NCBI GenBank assembly: GCA_002315555.1
Contig: DCHF01000026.1
Location: 50,398 to 114,397 of the forward strand
Direction of reading: 5' to 3'
DNA length: 64,000 bases
From: Lachnospiraceae bacterium UBA1759
Lineage (GTDB): Bacteria; Bacillota; Clostridia; Lachnospirales; Lachnospiraceae
A model generated the notes under the pieces. That model was not told the origin of the DNA and searched no databases. It saw only the letters and a list, made by a program, of their open reading frames with translations. Shown here one piece after another: positions 1 through 7,993 of the stretch. Positions within the stretch are counted from its first letter, which is position 1, and the number at the start of each line of letters is the position of its first letter. Made by a program: the position numbers and the translations under genes.

Positions 1-353
1 TCCCGGACAGTCTGAATGAGCTTCGATTTTATACTGCGGGCGGTGCCCGGATTTTCGCGGTCCTGAAAGACGGTGCCCTCTGCGCGGCCTTAACGACCTG
101 GCGCATCAGCGATACGCGTGCGGCCACGGAAAACATTTTCTGCAAGCCGTCCTTCAGGAGAAAAGGACTGACATCGGCCCTGATCGACCATGTTTCAGGT
201 ATCCTTTCTGACGAGGGCTACAGCGAAGCATCCCTTTCTTTGTTTGGCGAAAACCGGCCGGCATTTCACCTCTATGAGAAACTCGGCTATGAAACTCAGG
301 GCTTCGTTCTGGAAGCCGTCTATGACACGGAAAGCGATTTCCGTCCGTACTGA
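1..353 (+). CDS. GNAT-family N-acetyltransferase, C-terminal part (cut by window edge)
   Basis: The reading frame is open from base 3 to a TGA at 351-353, so only about the last 116 residues are present. Two GNAT hallmarks are visible: an acetyl-CoA loop of the RRKGLTSALI type (motif A) and the late segment ENRPAFHLYEKLGYE (motif B), the usual end of the fold. GNAT proteins move an acetyl group from acetyl-CoA to an amine; the substrate cannot be told from this fragment. The stop lies 14 bases before the MFS transporter start, so the two are probably co-transcribed. The fold is clear; the start and full length are unknown. Confidence 0.8.
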   Translation, partial: PDSLNELRFYTAGGARIFAVLKDGALCAALTTWRISDTRAATENIFCKPSFRRKGLTSALIDHVSGILSDEGYSEASLSLFGENRPAFHLYEKLGYETQGFVLEAVYDTESDFRPY

Positions 354-367
354 CACCGGAGTATTAC

Positions 368-1606
368 ATGCGCGCATTACTTGAAAAACACCACATTCCC
401 TACGGCTGGTTGATCGCTGCATACGGCCTAGTTGTCGTCGCATTTTCCTACGGCATCGGTCATAACTGCTTCTCTTTATTCATCAAGCCGGTCACGGAAG
501 CCTTCGGATTCAGCCGGAAAGCTTTTTCGGTCTGTCTTTCCATCCAGTACTTTTTGTACATGCTGATCTCCCTTTTTTCGGGAAAACTCTTTAAAAGATT
601 CAGCGTCAATTTCCTGATGCGGACAGCGGCAGTGGCCCTCCCGGTCACCTATTTCTGCCTGTCCTTCTGTCACAAGCTGCCGCTGTTTTACCTTTGCTCG
701 GTCATCATCGGCCTCAGTATCCCGATGCTTTCCTTCCAGGCCTTTTCCGTCGTGGTGGCCAACTGGTTCAAGGAAAAGCAGGGGACCGTCACGGGCTTTG
801 TCTTTATGGGAAGCGGCCTGGGCGGTATGGTTTTTAATGCACTGGCCGGCGGCTTTGTGGAACGCTACGGTTTTACGATGACTTACCGGATCCTGGCGAT
901 CATTATGGCGGTGGTCCTGATTCCGTTTGCCTTCCTTCTGATCCGCGAAAAGCCCGGGGACCTCGGCATGGAGCCCTACGGCGTAAAAGCATCAAACGGT
1001 GAAGCAAAGCGTTCCGTCTATGGTTTTACGGTCCCGGAAGCGCTGCGTTCCGTCCGGTTCTGGCTGCTTCTTCTGGCGGCGTATACCATCGGCTACAGCA
1101 CCGGAACTCTGGCAAACTGCCTGGTCCCGCACATCAGCGATGCGGGCTATGCGGCTACCTATGCCGCCTATATCAATGCGGCTTATCTGGGCGGTGTCAG
1201 TATCTCCAAGGTCATCGTCGGCGTCATGTTTGATAAGATCGGCATGAAACGGGCGATGTTCATTTCCTTCGGCCTGCTCATTTTCAGCTTTGCGGCGATC
1301 TTCTTTGCCGAAAAGCAGGCGCTTCACGTGATCATCGTGGCCGGCGCGGCGCTCGGCTGCGCGGCGGGAAGCGTGGCGTATCCGCTGCTTACAAAATCCG
1401 TTCTCGGCGACCGGGAATTCGTTGTATTAAACGGTATCGTCATGGCCGTCGGTTCCCTGGGAGGAACCGTCTGTCCGATCGTGAATAATGCGATCTACGA
1501 TCGCGTTAAGTCCTATCGTCCGGGCTTTGTCATCGCCGTGATCCTCACGGTGGTCCTTCTTGCCATTACGGCGTGTATGAAGGTCCTGAAGAAGCCGGAA
1601 GAATAA
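368..1606 (+). CDS. MFS transporter, monocarboxylate/OFA-like
   Basis: A 412-residue polytopic membrane protein with about 12 hydrophobic segments. The segment WFKEKQGTVTGFVFMGSGLGG (near residue 140) is the pattern typical of the oxalate/formate and monocarboxylate branch of the major facilitator superfamily, and the midpoint loop is short and charged (REKPGDLGMEPYG). The start is supported by GGAG at 358-361, six bases upstream. It lies ahead of an esterase pair, so import of an organic acid or uronate-like product is possible, but that comes from the neighbours only. The family is confident; the substrate is not. Confidence 0.85.
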   Translation: MRALLEKHHIPYGWLIAAYGLVVVAFSYGIGHNCFSLFIKPVTEAFGFSRKAFSVCLSIQYFLYMLISLFSGKLFKRFSVNFLMRTAAVALPVTYFCLSFCHKLPLFYLCSVIIGLSIPMLSFQAFSVVVANWFKEKQGTVTGFVFMGSGLGGMVFNALAGGFVERYGFTMTYRILAIIMAVVLIPFAFLLIREKPGDLGMEPYGVKASNGEAKRSVYGFTVPEALRSVRFWLLLLAAYTIGYSTGTLANCLVPHISDAGYAATYAAYINAAYLGGVSISKVIVGVMFDKIGMKRAMFISFGLLIFSFAAIFFAEKQALHVIIVAGAALGCAAGSVAYPLLTKSVLGDREFVVLNGIVMAVGSLGGTVCPIVNNAIYDRVKSYRPGFVIAVILTVVLLAITACMKVLKKPEE

Positions 1607-1645
1607 AAACACAGGCGGCACAAAAGCGCGCCGGAAAGGAAGCAT

Positions 1646-2722
1646 ATGTTACAGGAGATCTTAAATGAACGCGGCATAATGCCGGTGTGGGACGAGTCCG
1701 TGAGCTGGGAAGAGCGCCGGAAGGAGATCATTGCCATGACGGAAGAGTACGAGTACGGCTCGATTCCGGTGAAGGAGGATTCTGTTACCTTTGAGGAAAA
1801 ATTCCGCTTCCCGTTCGCGAGCGGCAAGTGCTGGCTCCGGAGAAGCGAAATCACGGCTCATTTCGGTGAGGAAAGCTATACCTTCAAGGTACAGAGCTTT
1901 GCGCCGAAGGATCGCGGGAAAGTGCCGTTTTTTGTAATGGTAGGCGGCAGTGACGATCTTCCCTCCTGTATGGTGCCGTTAGAGGAGATCATTGACCGCG
2001 GATTCGGACTGGTCGTTTTTAACAATCAGTCCCTCTGCATTGACTGGGATATGATCAAGCATTTCCCGGATACCCATTATACGATGGGCATCTATAAATA
2101 TCTGTTTCCGGATTACGTGGAGGGTGATCCCTCCTATGCCCACCTTGCGGTATGGGCCTGGGGCGCTTCCAAAGCGCTGGATTATGCGGCAACGATTCCG
2201 GAATTCGACATGGAACGTGCGGCTGTTGTCGGCCACTCGCGCCTGGGTAAGGTCGCTTTATTCGCCGGTATGAAGGACGAGCGTTTTTCCTTTGTCATTC
2301 CGAATGATTCCGGTTGCGCCGGCGCTGCGCTGTACCGCGGCTGCATCGGCGAGGACTGGCCCAATGTCGCAGAGACGTTCCCCTACTGGATGGGCCCGAA
2401 CTACGGAAAGTACGTCGGCAGGATCGACGAGGTCCCCTTTGACCAGCATTTCCTGATCGCCGCCTGCGCACCGCGCAAGGTCTACGTTTCCGCCGGCAGC
2501 GAGGACGTCTGGGCCGATGCCGACTCCATGTTCCTTTCCTGCGTGGCTGCATCGGAAGTCTATGAAAAGCTGGGCCTTCCGGGCTTCATTTCCCCGGACC
2601 GCCTCCCAGAAGTCGGTGAGTGCTTTAATGAAGGCTCCATCGGCTATCATCTTCGCAAGGGCCCGCACGACATGGCCCGTGAAGACTGGAACCGTTTCAT
2701 GGATTTCATTGAGAAGAACTGA
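1646..2722 (+). CDS. CE15-like glucuronoyl esterase, cytosolic
   Basis: A 358-residue alpha/beta hydrolase. GHSRLGK (Ser198) is the CE15 nucleophile elbow and is followed by NDSGCAGAAL; an acidic stretch SAGSEDVWAD lies at 282-291, and GPHDM supplies the expected catalytic His341. CE15 enzymes cut the ester between 4-O-methyl-glucuronate on xylan and lignin alcohols, or simple alkyl esters. There is no signal peptide or lipobox, unusual for a family that normally works outside the cell, so it probably acts on imported oligomers. GGAAAGGAAG precedes the start. It is followed after 27 bases by an acetylesterase, consistent with joint removal of ester side groups. A broader acetylxylan-esterase-like activity is the main alternative. 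Confidence 0.8.
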   Translation: MLQEILNERGIMPVWDESVSWEERRKEIIAMTEEYEYGSIPVKEDSVTFEEKFRFPFASGKCWLRRSEITAHFGEESYTFKVQSFAPKDRGKVPFFVMVGGSDDLPSCMVPLEEIIDRGFGLVVFNNQSLCIDWDMIKHFPDTHYTMGIYKYLFPDYVEGDPSYAHLAVWAWGASKALDYAATIPEFDMERAAVVGHSRLGKVALFAGMKDERFSFVIPNDSGCAGAALYRGCIGEDWPNVAETFPYWMGPNYGKYVGRIDEVPFDQHFLIAACAPRKVYVSAGSEDVWADADSMFLSCVAASEVYEKLGLPGFISPDRLPEVGECFNEGSIGYHLRKGPHDMAREDWNRFMDFIEKN

Positions 2723-2749
2723 AAAAAGAGTTTGTTTTTGAGGTGAGGG

Positions 2750-4108
2750 ATGTTTCAACTGGCGGATATTTTCTGTGATCATATGGTGGTGCAGCGGGAC
2801 AAGAAGATCGCTGTATTCGGCTGCGGAACGGGAAGCGGCGTGATCTTTTTCAACGGCCGTATCCAGTCCTTTAATGCCGACGGACCGTTTCTTGTCATGC
2901 TGCCTGCGGAAAAAGCAGGCGGCCCGTACGAGATGATCATTTCTTTCACGGATAACGAGGCTTCCGGGAAGAAGCGCCGCCGTCTGGTGCTCCGCGATAT
3001 CCTCGTGGGCGATGTTTTTCTGGCCGGCGGTCAGTCCAACATGGAATTCACGCTTGCGGAATCCGCACCGGAGGAGAAGACCCTCACAGAACTTTCGAAC
3101 GTCCGTTATTATAAAGAGCCGCATAATGTACACATGAACTGGATCGAAGGCTCCGAACCGCTTCGCGGCGAGGTTGCAATCGAACAGGAGAAGGCGGTCT
3201 GGAAGAAATTCACCCCAAAAAATGAGCCGGCCTTTTCCGCAGTGGCCTATCATTTTGCCTGCCGCTATTACGGCGAGACCGGCATCCCGGTAGGCATCGT
3301 CGAGTGCTGTAAGGGCGCGTCCCGGGCAGAGGCCTGGATGTCTCCCGAGGCCGAGGATTCCGAAGAGGTGCAGGCGCTGTTCCCGGAAAAGCATGAGGAT
3401 TACGAGATCTTTTCCTTCAATCAGGGTCATTGCCTGTTTGAAAACAAGTTAAAAAATGTGATCCCCTTCACACTGAAAGGGGTATTATGGTATCAGGGAG
3501 AAAGTAACCGCGGCCTGAAGGAAGCGGGAAACTACGATCGCGTGTTTGAAAAGCTCACGGAGAACTGGCACAGAATGTGGTCGGATCGTCTTCCGTTCTA
3601 CACCGTACAGCTCATGCCGTTTGACGAAGAGCCGAAAAAGGCCGCCTGGTCGGACATCCGTCTTGCGCAGCTCCGTGCGGCAAAGGACATTCCCGGTGTG
3701 AAGCTCGTGACGCTGCAGTTCACCGGAGAGGAGACTATGATCCACCCGATGCATAAGAAAAAAGTCGGAGAAGCGCTTGCGAACGCGGTCCTCACGGACG
3801 ATGGAAAACCGTACGAATACTGCGGACCCATCGCAGAGAAGGCGGAGTTTACGGACCGGACCGTCACGGTGACGTTCAGCCACGCGAACGGCCTGCATTT
3901 TACGGATGAGCTGCTCCATGGAGCGGAGGTCCTTGCGGATGATGAACCGATTTTTTATGACACCCTCATCGAGGGCAATCACGTGATCTTCCGGACCGGC
4001 TCGCCTGCGGATACCGTCCGCATGGGCTGTGCCAACGTCCCGGAGCACGACCTGTACAATCTGGAGGGCTATCCCGCATCGCCATTTGAGATCGTCCGAA
4101 ATCAATAA
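2750..4108 (+). CDS. SGNH-type sialate O-acetylesterase-like carbohydrate esterase
   Basis: A 452-residue protein with the SASA-family layout: N-terminal beta region starting LADIFCDHMVVQR, block I GGQSNME with nucleophile Ser96, the central GVLWYQGESN motif, and a late block around residue 330 ending IHPMHKKKVGEALA that supplies the catalytic His. Such enzymes remove O-acetyl groups from sialic acids or from acetylated xylan and other hemicelluloses. No signal peptide is seen, so it should be cytosolic. Placement directly after the CE15-like esterase favours plant polysaccharide over sialic acid as substrate, but that is inference from context. GAGGTGAGGG precedes the start. Confidence 0.8.
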   Translation: MFQLADIFCDHMVVQRDKKIAVFGCGTGSGVIFFNGRIQSFNADGPFLVMLPAEKAGGPYEMIISFTDNEASGKKRRRLVLRDILVGDVFLAGGQSNMEFTLAESAPEEKTLTELSNVRYYKEPHNVHMNWIEGSEPLRGEVAIEQEKAVWKKFTPKNEPAFSAVAYHFACRYYGETGIPVGIVECCKGASRAEAWMSPEAEDSEEVQALFPEKHEDYEIFSFNQGHCLFENKLKNVIPFTLKGVLWYQGESNRGLKEAGNYDRVFEKLTENWHRMWSDRLPFYTVQLMPFDEEPKKAAWSDIRLAQLRAAKDIPGVKLVTLQFTGEETMIHPMHKKKVGEALANAVLTDDGKPYEYCGPIAEKAEFTDRTVTVTFSHANGLHFTDELLHGAEVLADDEPIFYDTLIEGNHVIFRTGSPADTVRMGCANVPEHDLYNLEGYPASPFEIVRNQ

Positions 4109-4142
4109 AGTACTATATACAGTTGTGAAAGGAAAAACTGTC

Positions 4143-5108
4143 ATGGATAAGAGAACAAGAGTATTAAACGCGCTGAACAAGCAGCCCATCGACCACGTTC
4201 CCTGCGGATTCTGGTTCCACTTCAGTGGAAAGGAAGCCAAGGGTGAAGATTGCGTCAGAGCCCATCTGAAGTACTATCGCGAGACGGACCTGGATTTCTT
4301 AAAGGTCATGTGCGACAACTATTTTAACTATCCGATCGAGCTGGAGATGAAGAAGGCTTCCGACTGGTATCAGCTGAAGCCGCTCGGCAAGGATCATCCG
4401 TTTATTCGCGAGCAGGTGGAAAGGGTGCGGGCGATCGTCGATGAGATCGGCGATGAGCGCTGCGTTTTCTATAATGTCTTTGCACCGTTCTCCTCCATCC
4501 GTTTTGCTTACAGCGACGATTTCGTTATGGAATGCCTGCGTGAGGATCCGGCAGCCATTATGTATGCGCTCGATGTCATCGCTGAGGACAATGCGGCCAT
4601 CGCAGAGCTCGTGATCACCGAAGGCGGTGCCGACGGTGTCTACTTCTGCGTACAGGGCGGCGAATATGACCGCTTTACGGAGGAAGAATATCACAAGTGG
4701 ATCTCCCCGAGCGAACTGAAGGTCCTGGAGCATGCCAATAAATTCTCCGATAACAATATTATGCACTGCTGCGGTTGGGCAGGCGCAAAGAACAATCTGG
4801 CGCTGTGGAAGGACTATCCGGTCAAGTGCATCAACTGGGCGGTCCACGTCGAAGAGGTCAGCCTGGAAGAGGGCCGTATCCTGTTCGGCAACCGTGCAAC
4901 GCTCGGCGGAATGAAGACTCTGTGGGATGGCAAGCACCGCGAGGGCATCATCTACGACGGTACCAAGGAAGAATTGCAGGACTATGTCCGTGAAATGATC
5001 CTGTTCCACGGAAAGTGCGGTATGCTGATCGGCGGTGACTGTACGATCGATGGAACGCTGGACTGGGAGCGCATTCGCTGGATCGTCGAGGCGGCGAGAA
5101 GTATTTAA
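4143..5108 (+). CDS. UroD/MtaA-superfamily protein with an HxC...C zinc motif
   Basis: A 321-residue TIM-barrel protein of the uroporphyrinogen decarboxylase superfamily. The ATG at 4143 follows GAAAGGAA and replaces a longer frame that runs into the previous gene. It contains H208-C209-C210-G and a later Cys300 in GGDCTIDG, matching the HxCx(n)C zinc-binding pattern of MtaA-type methylcobamide methyltransferases rather than a porphyrin enzyme. The family includes heme decarboxylase and zinc-dependent methyltransferases. With no heme genes nearby and a glucuronoyl esterase two genes upstream, methyl-group transfer is the better guess. No corrinoid protein is encoded in the window, so the function remains open. 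Confidence 0.7.
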   Translation: MDKRTRVLNALNKQPIDHVPCGFWFHFSGKEAKGEDCVRAHLKYYRETDLDFLKVMCDNYFNYPIELEMKKASDWYQLKPLGKDHPFIREQVERVRAIVDEIGDERCVFYNVFAPFSSIRFAYSDDFVMECLREDPAAIMYALDVIAEDNAAIAELVITEGGADGVYFCVQGGEYDRFTEEEYHKWISPSELKVLEHANKFSDNNIMHCCGWAGAKNNLALWKDYPVKCINWAVHVEEVSLEEGRILFGNRATLGGMKTLWDGKHREGIIYDGTKEELQDYVREMILFHGKCGMLIGGDCTIDGTLDWERIRWIVEAARSI

Positions 5109-5191
5109 TGCGTCCGGAAAGCGGAACGCGGGCAACCGCACATCTTACCTGACCCGGCTCGGGTTTACATTTTTTAATATTGGAGGACCAA

Positions 5192-5965
5192 ATGGACAGA
5201 CATATCGGCGCACAGCTTTTCAGCACCAGAGAACCGATGAAGACTCTGGAGGGTTTTGAAAGCGGCATTAAGACATTAAAGGACATCGGCTACAGCGTTG
5301 TCCAGGTTTCCGGCATTCCGCTTGCCGCCAAGGACATGAAGAAGATCCTGGACGACTATGGCATGACCGCTGCGCTTTCCCACAGAGGATACAACGATTT
5401 TAAAAACAACCTTTCCGAGATCATGGAATACAACGCGACCCTGGGTCTGGATTCCTGCTGTGTCGGTATGGCACCCATCGAACTCCTTGGCACCAAGGAC
5501 GGCGTTTCACAGTTCATCGAGGATGTCAATGATATTTCCGAAAAGCTGAGTGCGAACGGTTTCCTGTTCGGTTACCACAACCACTGCTGCGAATTCGCGA
5601 AGTATGACGGCAAGACCATTATGGACCGCCTCTGCGAGGAGACGGACCCGAAAAAGACCAAGCTGGTCGTTGATACCTTCTGGCTGCAGGCCGGTGGCGT
5701 GGACCCCGCAAAGTTCATTCGTGAGCATGCGGACCGCGCGGAGTTCATTCATTTCAAGGATTACATCGTCCCGTCCGAGGAACTGTTCGGCCGCCGCTTT
5801 GCGGAGATCGGTCAGGGCAATCTGGATTGGCCGAATATCATTGCCGCCTGTGACGAGGCAGGTGCGCGCATCGCGATGGTCGAACAGGACGACTGCTACG
5901 GCCGTGATCCGTTCGAATCCTTAAAGATGAGCTATGATTACCTGAAGGGACTGGGTTTTTGTTAA
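5192..5965 (+). CDS. Sugar phosphate isomerase/epimerase family TIM barrel
   Basis: A 257-residue protein of the xylose-isomerase-like TIM-barrel superfamily. Recognisable metal-site segments are HNHCCEF (about residue 125), VVDTFWLQAGG and FIHFKDY, followed by EIGQGNLDWPNI and the C-terminal MVEQDD. The ATG at 5192 is preceded by TGGAGG; an in-frame TTG 12 bases earlier lies inside the ribosome-binding region and is less likely. These proteins isomerise or epimerise sugars, inositols or keto acids using a divalent metal. It follows the UroD-like gene by 83 bases, where a weak ACCCG-GCT-CGGGT hairpin lies. The substrate is not evident. Confidence 0.8.
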   Translation: MDRHIGAQLFSTREPMKTLEGFESGIKTLKDIGYSVVQVSGIPLAAKDMKKILDDYGMTAALSHRGYNDFKNNLSEIMEYNATLGLDSCCVGMAPIELLGTKDGVSQFIEDVNDISEKLSANGFLFGYHNHCCEFAKYDGKTIMDRLCEETDPKKTKLVVDTFWLQAGGVDPAKFIREHADRAEFIHFKDYIVPSEELFGRRFAEIGQGNLDWPNIIAACDEAGARIAMVEQDDCYGRDPFESLKMSYDYLKGLGFC

Positions 5966-5968
5966 TTG

Positions 5969-7312
5969 ATGAGAAGTAAGTTTTGGGTCAGAAGCGGGGC
6001 GTTTCTTGCGGCAGCGCTGTTATCGCTCTCTCTGATCGCCTGTGAAAAGAATACGGCGGAGGATCCTCAGGGATCCTCTGTTCCGAGAACGACATCGGCA
6101 GTGCAGGCCGGAGACAAGGACGCGATCGCAGTTCTTCCTGTCGGTGAATTTGAGGAGACTTCCGGAGAAGAGGACACGACGCCGGAAGAGACGGGAACAG
6201 CTCCCGCGGAGAACGAGACCGCTGAGACCGCGGTTCCCGCATTCCATGACGCGGAAAACGTTCTGGAGCATTACGGCCGGGTGTTCGTGGTGACGGAGCG
6301 CGAATCGGTCTATGTCCGCACGGCACCGCAGTCCGCCGGTGAGATCATCGGCGTGATTCCGCTGTACGGCGGCGGTACCATTATCCAGAACAGCGTGGAC
6401 GCGAAATGGGTGGAGGTGGAATCCGGAACCCTGCGCGGCTATATTTCCGCCGGTTACATCACAACGGGTGATGCCGGCAAGGAAGCAGCAAAGAAATACG
6501 CGCGTGAGCGTGTCCGTATCACGGCCGATGTTGCCTACATCATGCTTCAGCCGTCCGAGGACAGTTCCAAGCTTGCGACCGTATTCCCCGACAATGTATA
6601 TGACTACCTCGGCGAGGATGGTGACTATTACGAGATCCTTCTCTCCGACGGTGTGAACGGATATGTCCGCAAGGATTCCTGTGAGCAGGGCTTGTTCCTT
6701 TTAGAAGCCCGCGCGCAGAAAATGAACGGTGTCAATGTGGTCCTGAATGCGTTCGGTTGCAGCGAGGATGCGGGGAATTCCATCACCGGCGTGTACTCCG
6801 GAACCCCGGCGTACAAGCTGAACCTGAAGATCGCAGAGCGCGTAAAAAAGGAACTCGAGGCCCGCGGCTATATGGTCTATATGGTCCGGAAGGGCGATTC
6901 CTGTACGTTAGACGGCAAAGGACGTGCCCGGGCGGCGAATGATTACGGCGCAACGGTCGTGATCAATATCAAATGCGGCAAGTCGGATAACAAAACGACC
7001 GCCGGCATTTCCACGTACAGTATTGCCGCAGACAACGAGCAGCATACCAAGGCCGAGTATGACACGGCGAGCGTACTTTCCAATGTCCTTTCGGAGCGGA
7101 CGGAAAACGCGACCGGAACCAAATGCATCGGCCGGAATAAAACGAATGAGTTTGATGAACTGAATTACAGTGAAGCAACCGCCGTCATTCTGCAGGTCGG
7201 TTATCTGTCCAATGAGGACGAGGACCGTAAGCTGAATGACGAGGCATACCAGAGCCAGATCGCGAACGGCGTCGCGAACGGTCTGGACAGGTATTACGGA
7301 TTTAAACGGTAA
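5969..7312 (+). CDS. Lipoprotein with two SH3-like domains and a degenerate amidase_3 domain
   Basis: A 447-residue surface protein. A short signal peptide ends in the lipobox LIAC (Cys25), followed by an acidic, Thr/Glu-rich linker to about residue 95. Two SH3b-like repeats follow (NVRT-type motifs near VYVRTAP and a second before NGYVRKDS), then an N-acetylmuramoyl-L-alanine amidase fold from about 255. That fold keeps structural landmarks such as GRARAAND and GYLSNEDEDRKLN, but the zinc ligands and catalytic Glu are absent: NAFGCSE replaces the PGHGG region, INIKCGK replaces the IHxNA region, and LQVGYLSN has Gln where Glu is expected. It probably binds peptidoglycan without cleaving it. 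The start nearly abuts the previous stop, with no clear ribosome binding site. Confidence 0.75.
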   Translation: MRSKFWVRSGAFLAAALLSLSLIACEKNTAEDPQGSSVPRTTSAVQAGDKDAIAVLPVGEFEETSGEEDTTPEETGTAPAENETAETAVPAFHDAENVLEHYGRVFVVTERESVYVRTAPQSAGEIIGVIPLYGGGTIIQNSVDAKWVEVESGTLRGYISAGYITTGDAGKEAAKKYARERVRITADVAYIMLQPSEDSSKLATVFPDNVYDYLGEDGDYYEILLSDGVNGYVRKDSCEQGLFLLEARAQKMNGVNVVLNAFGCSEDAGNSITGVYSGTPAYKLNLKIAERVKKELEARGYMVYMVRKGDSCTLDGKGRARAANDYGATVVINIKCGKSDNKTTAGISTYSIAADNEQHTKAEYDTASVLSNVLSERTENATGTKCIGRNKTNEFDELNYSEATAVILQVGYLSNEDEDRKLNDEAYQSQIANGVANGLDRYYGFKR

Positions 7313-7322
7313 CGGAGGACGA

Positions 7323-7979
7323 ATGGGTTTATTCGGCATCGGAAAAAAACGCACATCTGTGACTGTACACGGCAGCAGCACCTTTATGCAGGGGTCGGAC
7401 GGCCGGTATACGAAGCAGGCCAAAAAGAATAAGAAGATCCGGCGGGAGAAGGAAAAGGGCATGGTCCTGGAGCCGCATACACCGGCGGAGCTTCGCGGAT
7501 ACATCGAAAACAAGTACGGGGTGCAGGAACTGGACCAGTCGGACGATCGTTTCAAGCGTGCTTACATGGGAATCAAAGCGCACCTTGTATTTGAACATGC
7601 GCCGGAGCTTGTGGAAACACCGGAGATGGAGGAACCCAAGCATCCGCCGGTCTCCGAGCACGATCCGGACTATATGGCTTATCGCGAAAACCGCGAGATC
7701 CGCTGGAAGGAGGCCGTAAAAGTCGATCCGGAAAAATTCCCGATGCATTTGCATGTGTATAACATTGCCATCATGCAGGTCAGTGGTCCGGCCGCCTGGC
7801 TGGAGGTTTATGTGGAGACCGAACACGCATATCTTGCGTTTAAGGAGATCGCTCTGGAATACGAAGAGCAGTACACCACGAAGCGTGTCATTGCGGACAT
7901 CGTCAAATATTTCGGTGCGAGTGAAGCGGACAGAGAACTTAAAAACGAACGTTATGTACAGCTGGTAAGCGTACAGTAA
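7323..7979 (+). CDS. Hypothetical protein, 218 residues
   Basis: I do not recognise this protein. The ATG at 7323 is preceded by GGAGG, which favours it over an upstream in-frame start inside the lipoprotein gene. The first 45 residues are strongly basic (KQAKKNKKIRREKEKG) and look disordered. The rest is a mixed alpha/beta stretch with the segments HLHVYNIAIMQVSG and YVETEHAYLAFKEIALEYEE. There is no signal peptide or membrane segment. It sits 10 bases after the dead-amidase lipoprotein and 14 bases before the GH30 gene, so it belongs to the same transcript. Confidence 0.6.
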   Translation: MGLFGIGKKRTSVTVHGSSTFMQGSDGRYTKQAKKNKKIRREKEKGMVLEPHTPAELRGYIENKYGVQELDQSDDRFKRAYMGIKAHLVFEHAPELVETPEMEEPKHPPVSEHDPDYMAYRENREIRWKEAVKVDPEKFPMHLHVYNIAIMQVSGPAAWLEVYVETEHAYLAFKEIALEYEEQYTTKRVIADIVKYFGASEADRELKNERYVQLVSVQ

Positions 7980-7993
7980 GAAAGGGGAAGCGT

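Noticed and set aside
2258..3430. A 390-codon minus-strand frame across two esterase genes
   Set aside because: It spans two unrelated real genes and lacks recognisable motifs.
4143..5108. True uroporphyrinogen decarboxylase (HemE)
   Set aside because: There are no heme genes nearby, the HxC...C zinc motif points to the methyltransferase branch, and the setting is carbohydrate metabolism.
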